Shown here: positions 4,219 through 6,245 of the stretch, piece after piece
How positions within the stretch are numbered: the first letter of the stretch is position 1
Layout: every line of letters begins with the position of its first letter
From: Paludibacteraceae bacterium
GTDB taxonomy: Bacteria > Bacteroidota > Bacteroidia > Bacteroidales > Paludibacteraceae
DNA length: 6,245 nucleotides
Direction of reading: 5' to 3'
Assembly: GCA_947471245.1 (NCBI GenBank)
Contig: CANIXM010000124.1
Location: forward strand, 1-6,245
Position numbers and translations under genes: made by a program
The notes under the pieces: model-generated
The model's database searches: none
Seen by the model: the letters and a program-made list of their open reading frames with translations, nothing else
What the model was told of the DNA's origin: nothing

Positions 4219-6245
4219 TTAATCTTTTATGACAACCAATTTCACTACGTATTCATCAAATTCAATGTCTGTGGCATCCTTCAAACCTGCCTCGCAAACC
4301 ACAGAGTTAGCCAATGTCTGTGTAGCAATATATGCCGCATAATCATTCACCGCAGCTTGTACTTCGTCATTACCTTCTATCTTGACGGTGATTCTATCCA
4401 CGATTTCCAGTCCACTTGACTTACGGATGTTTTGAATCCGATTTACCAACTCACGAGCAATTCCTTCTCGCAGCAATTCTTCCGTCACAGTAATATCCAA
4501 TGCCACAGTCAGTTTACCTTCATTAGCCACCAACCACCCAGGCATATCTTCGGTAATAATCTCTACATCCTCCGTAGTCAGAAGCACTTCACCACTGGCA
4601 AGTGACAAGGTGTATTCACCATCCTTTTCAATGGCTGCAATTTCCGACTTCCCGAATGAAGTCATAGCTTGTGCTATTTCCTTCATTTGCTGACCATATT
4701 TTTTACCCAATGTTTTGAAGTTGGGTTTGATTTTCTTCACCAAGTTTTCCATATCGGCATCGGCTGGGATGACCTCCAGCTCTTTGATATTAACCTCAGC
4801 TTTAATCAAGTCTGCTATGTAGTTGATTTGATTAAATGTGATTTCATCAGGCGCTGGAATGACTGCCTTGGTAAGTGGCTGACGAACTTTTTTATCCGCC
4901 TTCCGACGAAGTGCCAATATCATGGAAGATGCCTGCTGAGCCAGTTGCATACACGCTTCCAAATTACTGTCAATCAACGACTCATCGTAGCCGGGAAAAT
5001 CTGTCAAGTGCACCGATTCACTAGCATCTTTACCAGTCATCGCATTCAAGTCCAAGAACAGACGGTCGGCAAAAAACGGTGCTATCGGAGCCATCAGTTT
5101 AGCCACTGTATCCAAGCAAGTATAGAGAGTTTGATAGGCCGAAATTTTATCGACATCATATTCACCTCCCCAGTAGCGTTTGCGGTTGAGGCGCACATAC
5201 CAGTTGCTCAGGTTTTCGCCCACAAAATCGGAGATAGCACGTCCAGCACGTGTAGGTTCATAAGCTTCATAGTGCTCACCCACTTCTTTGACCAATGTGT
5301 TCAAAAGCGAAATAATCCAACGGTCAATTTCCGGACGATAGGCAACAGGAATTTCTGCCTCAGAATAATTGAAATTATCCACATTGGCATAAAGTGAGAA
5401 AAAAGAATAGGTATTATAAAGTGTACCGAAGAATTTCCGACGAACCTCATCCACGCCTTCGATATCAAATTTCAAATTGTCCCATGGCGAGGCATTGGTC
5501 ATCATGTACCAGCGAAGCGGATCCGAACCAAATTTCTCAATGGTACTGAAGGGATCTACTCCATTGCCCAATCGTTTGGACATCTTATTGCCGTTTTTAT
5601 CAAGCACCAACCCATTGGAAATAACGCTCTTAAACGCAACCGAGCCACGCACCATGGTGCTGATGGCGTGAAGCGTAAAGAACCAACCGCGAGTTTGGTC
5701 CACCCCTTCGGAAATAAAGTCGGCGGGGAAGCCCCCTAAATCGGACTGGCTAAACGGATAATGAATTTGAGCATAAGGCATGGCACCCGAGTCAAACCAC
5801 ACGTCTATCAAATCCAGTTCACGCTTCATGGCTTTGCCTGATGGAGATACTAGAATGATGCCATCCACATAAGGACGGTGAAGATCAATGTTTTCTACTG
5901 AATAGTTCTCAGCAGAAAGGTCGCCAACTTTGAATTTCTTATACGGATTTTCGGTCATGAAACCTGCCGAAATCGATTTTTCTATTTCACCCATCAGCTC
6001 TTCCAGTGAACCGATGCAAATTTCTTCTGTGCCGTCTTCCGAGCGCCAAATAGGAAGTGGAGTTCCCCAGTAACGACTGCGGGACAGGTTCCAATCCTGC
6101 AGGTTTTCAAGCCATTTACCAAAACGACCAGTACCCGTGGATTGTGGTTTCCAATTGATGGTATCGTTGAGTGCCATCATCTCTTCACGGCAAGCGGTAG
6201 TGCGAATAAACCAGCTGTCCAATGGATAGTAAAGCACGGGTTTAT
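4219..6245 (-). CDS. ileS: Isoleucyl-tRNA synthetase, type 2 (5' end outside window)
   Basis: Attaches isoleucine to tRNA-Ile in the cytoplasm. The visible C-terminal 674 residues continue in frame past 6237 (codons for K-P-V precede LYYPLDSWFIRTT), so any start codon here is internal. About 450-480 residues, holding the HIGH motif and most of the editing domain, lie outside the window if the protein has the usual length of about 1130-1150 aa. Visible (numbering from the first full codon): NLSRSRYWGTPLPIW at about 52-66; DVWFDSG at 147-153; EGVDQTRGWF at about 179-188; the class I second motif as KMSKR at 220-224 (bases 5572-5586); and the anticodon-binding helical domain from about 310, with NLSNWYVRLNRKRYWGG and ALRRKADKKVRQPL. 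The C-terminus ends in EFDEYVVKLVVIKD with no Cys4 zinc finger, unlike bacterial type 1 IleRS, so I assign it to the eukaryote-like type 2 (IleS2). No frameshift or missing block is apparent. Confidence 0.97.
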   Translation of the reverse strand, partial: KPVLYYPLDSWFIRTTACREEMMALNDTINWKPQSTGTGRFGKWLENLQDWNLSRSRYWGTPLPIWRSEDGTEEICIGSLEELMGEIEKSISAGFMTENPYKKFKVGDLSAENYSVENIDLHRPYVDGIILVSPSGKAMKRELDLIDVWFDSGAMPYAQIHYPFSQSDLGGFPADFISEGVDQTRGWFFTLHAISTMVRGSVAFKSVISNGLVLDKNGNKMSKRLGNGVDPFSTIEKFGSDPLRWYMMTNASPWDNLKFDIEGVDEVRRKFFGTLYNTYSFFSLYANVDNFNYSEAEIPVAYRPEIDRWIISLLNTLVKEVGEHYEAYEPTRAGRAISDFVGENLSNWYVRLNRKRYWGGEYDVDKISAYQTLYTCLDTVAKLMAPIAPFFADRLFLDLNAMTGKDASESVHLTDFPGYDESLIDSNLEACMQLAQQASSMILALRRKADKKVRQPLTKAVIPAPDEITFNQINYIADLIKAEVNIKELEVIPADADMENLVKKIKPNFKTLGKKYGQQMKEIAQAMTSFGKSEIAAIEKDGEYTLSLASGEVLLTTEDVEIITEDMPGWLVANEGKLTVALDITVTEELLREGIARELVNRIQNIRKSSGLEIVDRITVKIEGNDEVQAAVNDYAAYIATQTLANSVVCEAGLKDATDIEFDEYVVKLVVIKD

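Noticed and set aside
4669..5397. 242-codon plus-strand reading frame
   Set aside because: It is antisense to the conserved ileS coding sequence and its translation is rich in His, Cys, Ile and Phe, as expected for a shadow frame.

Overview
The window looks like chromosomal DNA from the phylum Bacteroidota, most likely order Bacteroidales. Four things point there: the isoleucyl-tRNA synthetase has the type 2 C-terminus without a zinc finger; a TraR/DksA protein has lost its zinc cysteines; lspA is followed by a DUF4296 lipoprotein; and there is a TAnnTTTG-type promoter. The genus assignment is left open because no search could be run.

Every supported gene lies on the minus strand, so transcription runs from high to low coordinates. 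In that order they are: ileS (5' end outside the window); a 133-bp gap with a promoter; a zinc-less TraR/DksA regulator; an intrinsic terminator; a 491-bp non-coding stretch rich in repeats; and then a tight four-gene run. That run is lspA, a DUF4296 lipoprotein, a 176-residue protein resembling the two ends of an amidohydrolase, and a ModF-like tandem ABC ATPase whose 3' end is outside the window. lspA and the lipoprotein gene overlap by 17 bp, the lipoprotein gene and the 176-aa gene overlap as ATGA, and the last gap is 10 bp, so these four are very probably one translationally coupled operon.

The upper part is housekeeping: isoleucine charging and an RNA-polymerase-binding regulator. The lower operon pairs the lipoprotein signal peptidase with a protein that is itself a predicted lipoprotein substrate, followed by two genes of unclear job. 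The two downstream genes are unusual in the same way: each belongs to a well-known enzyme fold but has lost a defining catalytic part (the metal-binding barrel of the amidohydrolase; the Walker A of the first ABC domain).

The non-coding stretch 3214-3704 holds a 2.5-copy ACACGGAG tandem, a 189-bp element with 39-bp inverted ends and several small internal hairpins, a 4.7-copy TTTACTTG tandem, and the regulator's terminator. The 189-bp element is the best candidate for something undescribed, probably a dispersed palindromic or MITE-like repeat. I see no CRISPR array, tRNA, rRNA or transposase gene, and nothing that amounts to a complete new defence or mobile system.
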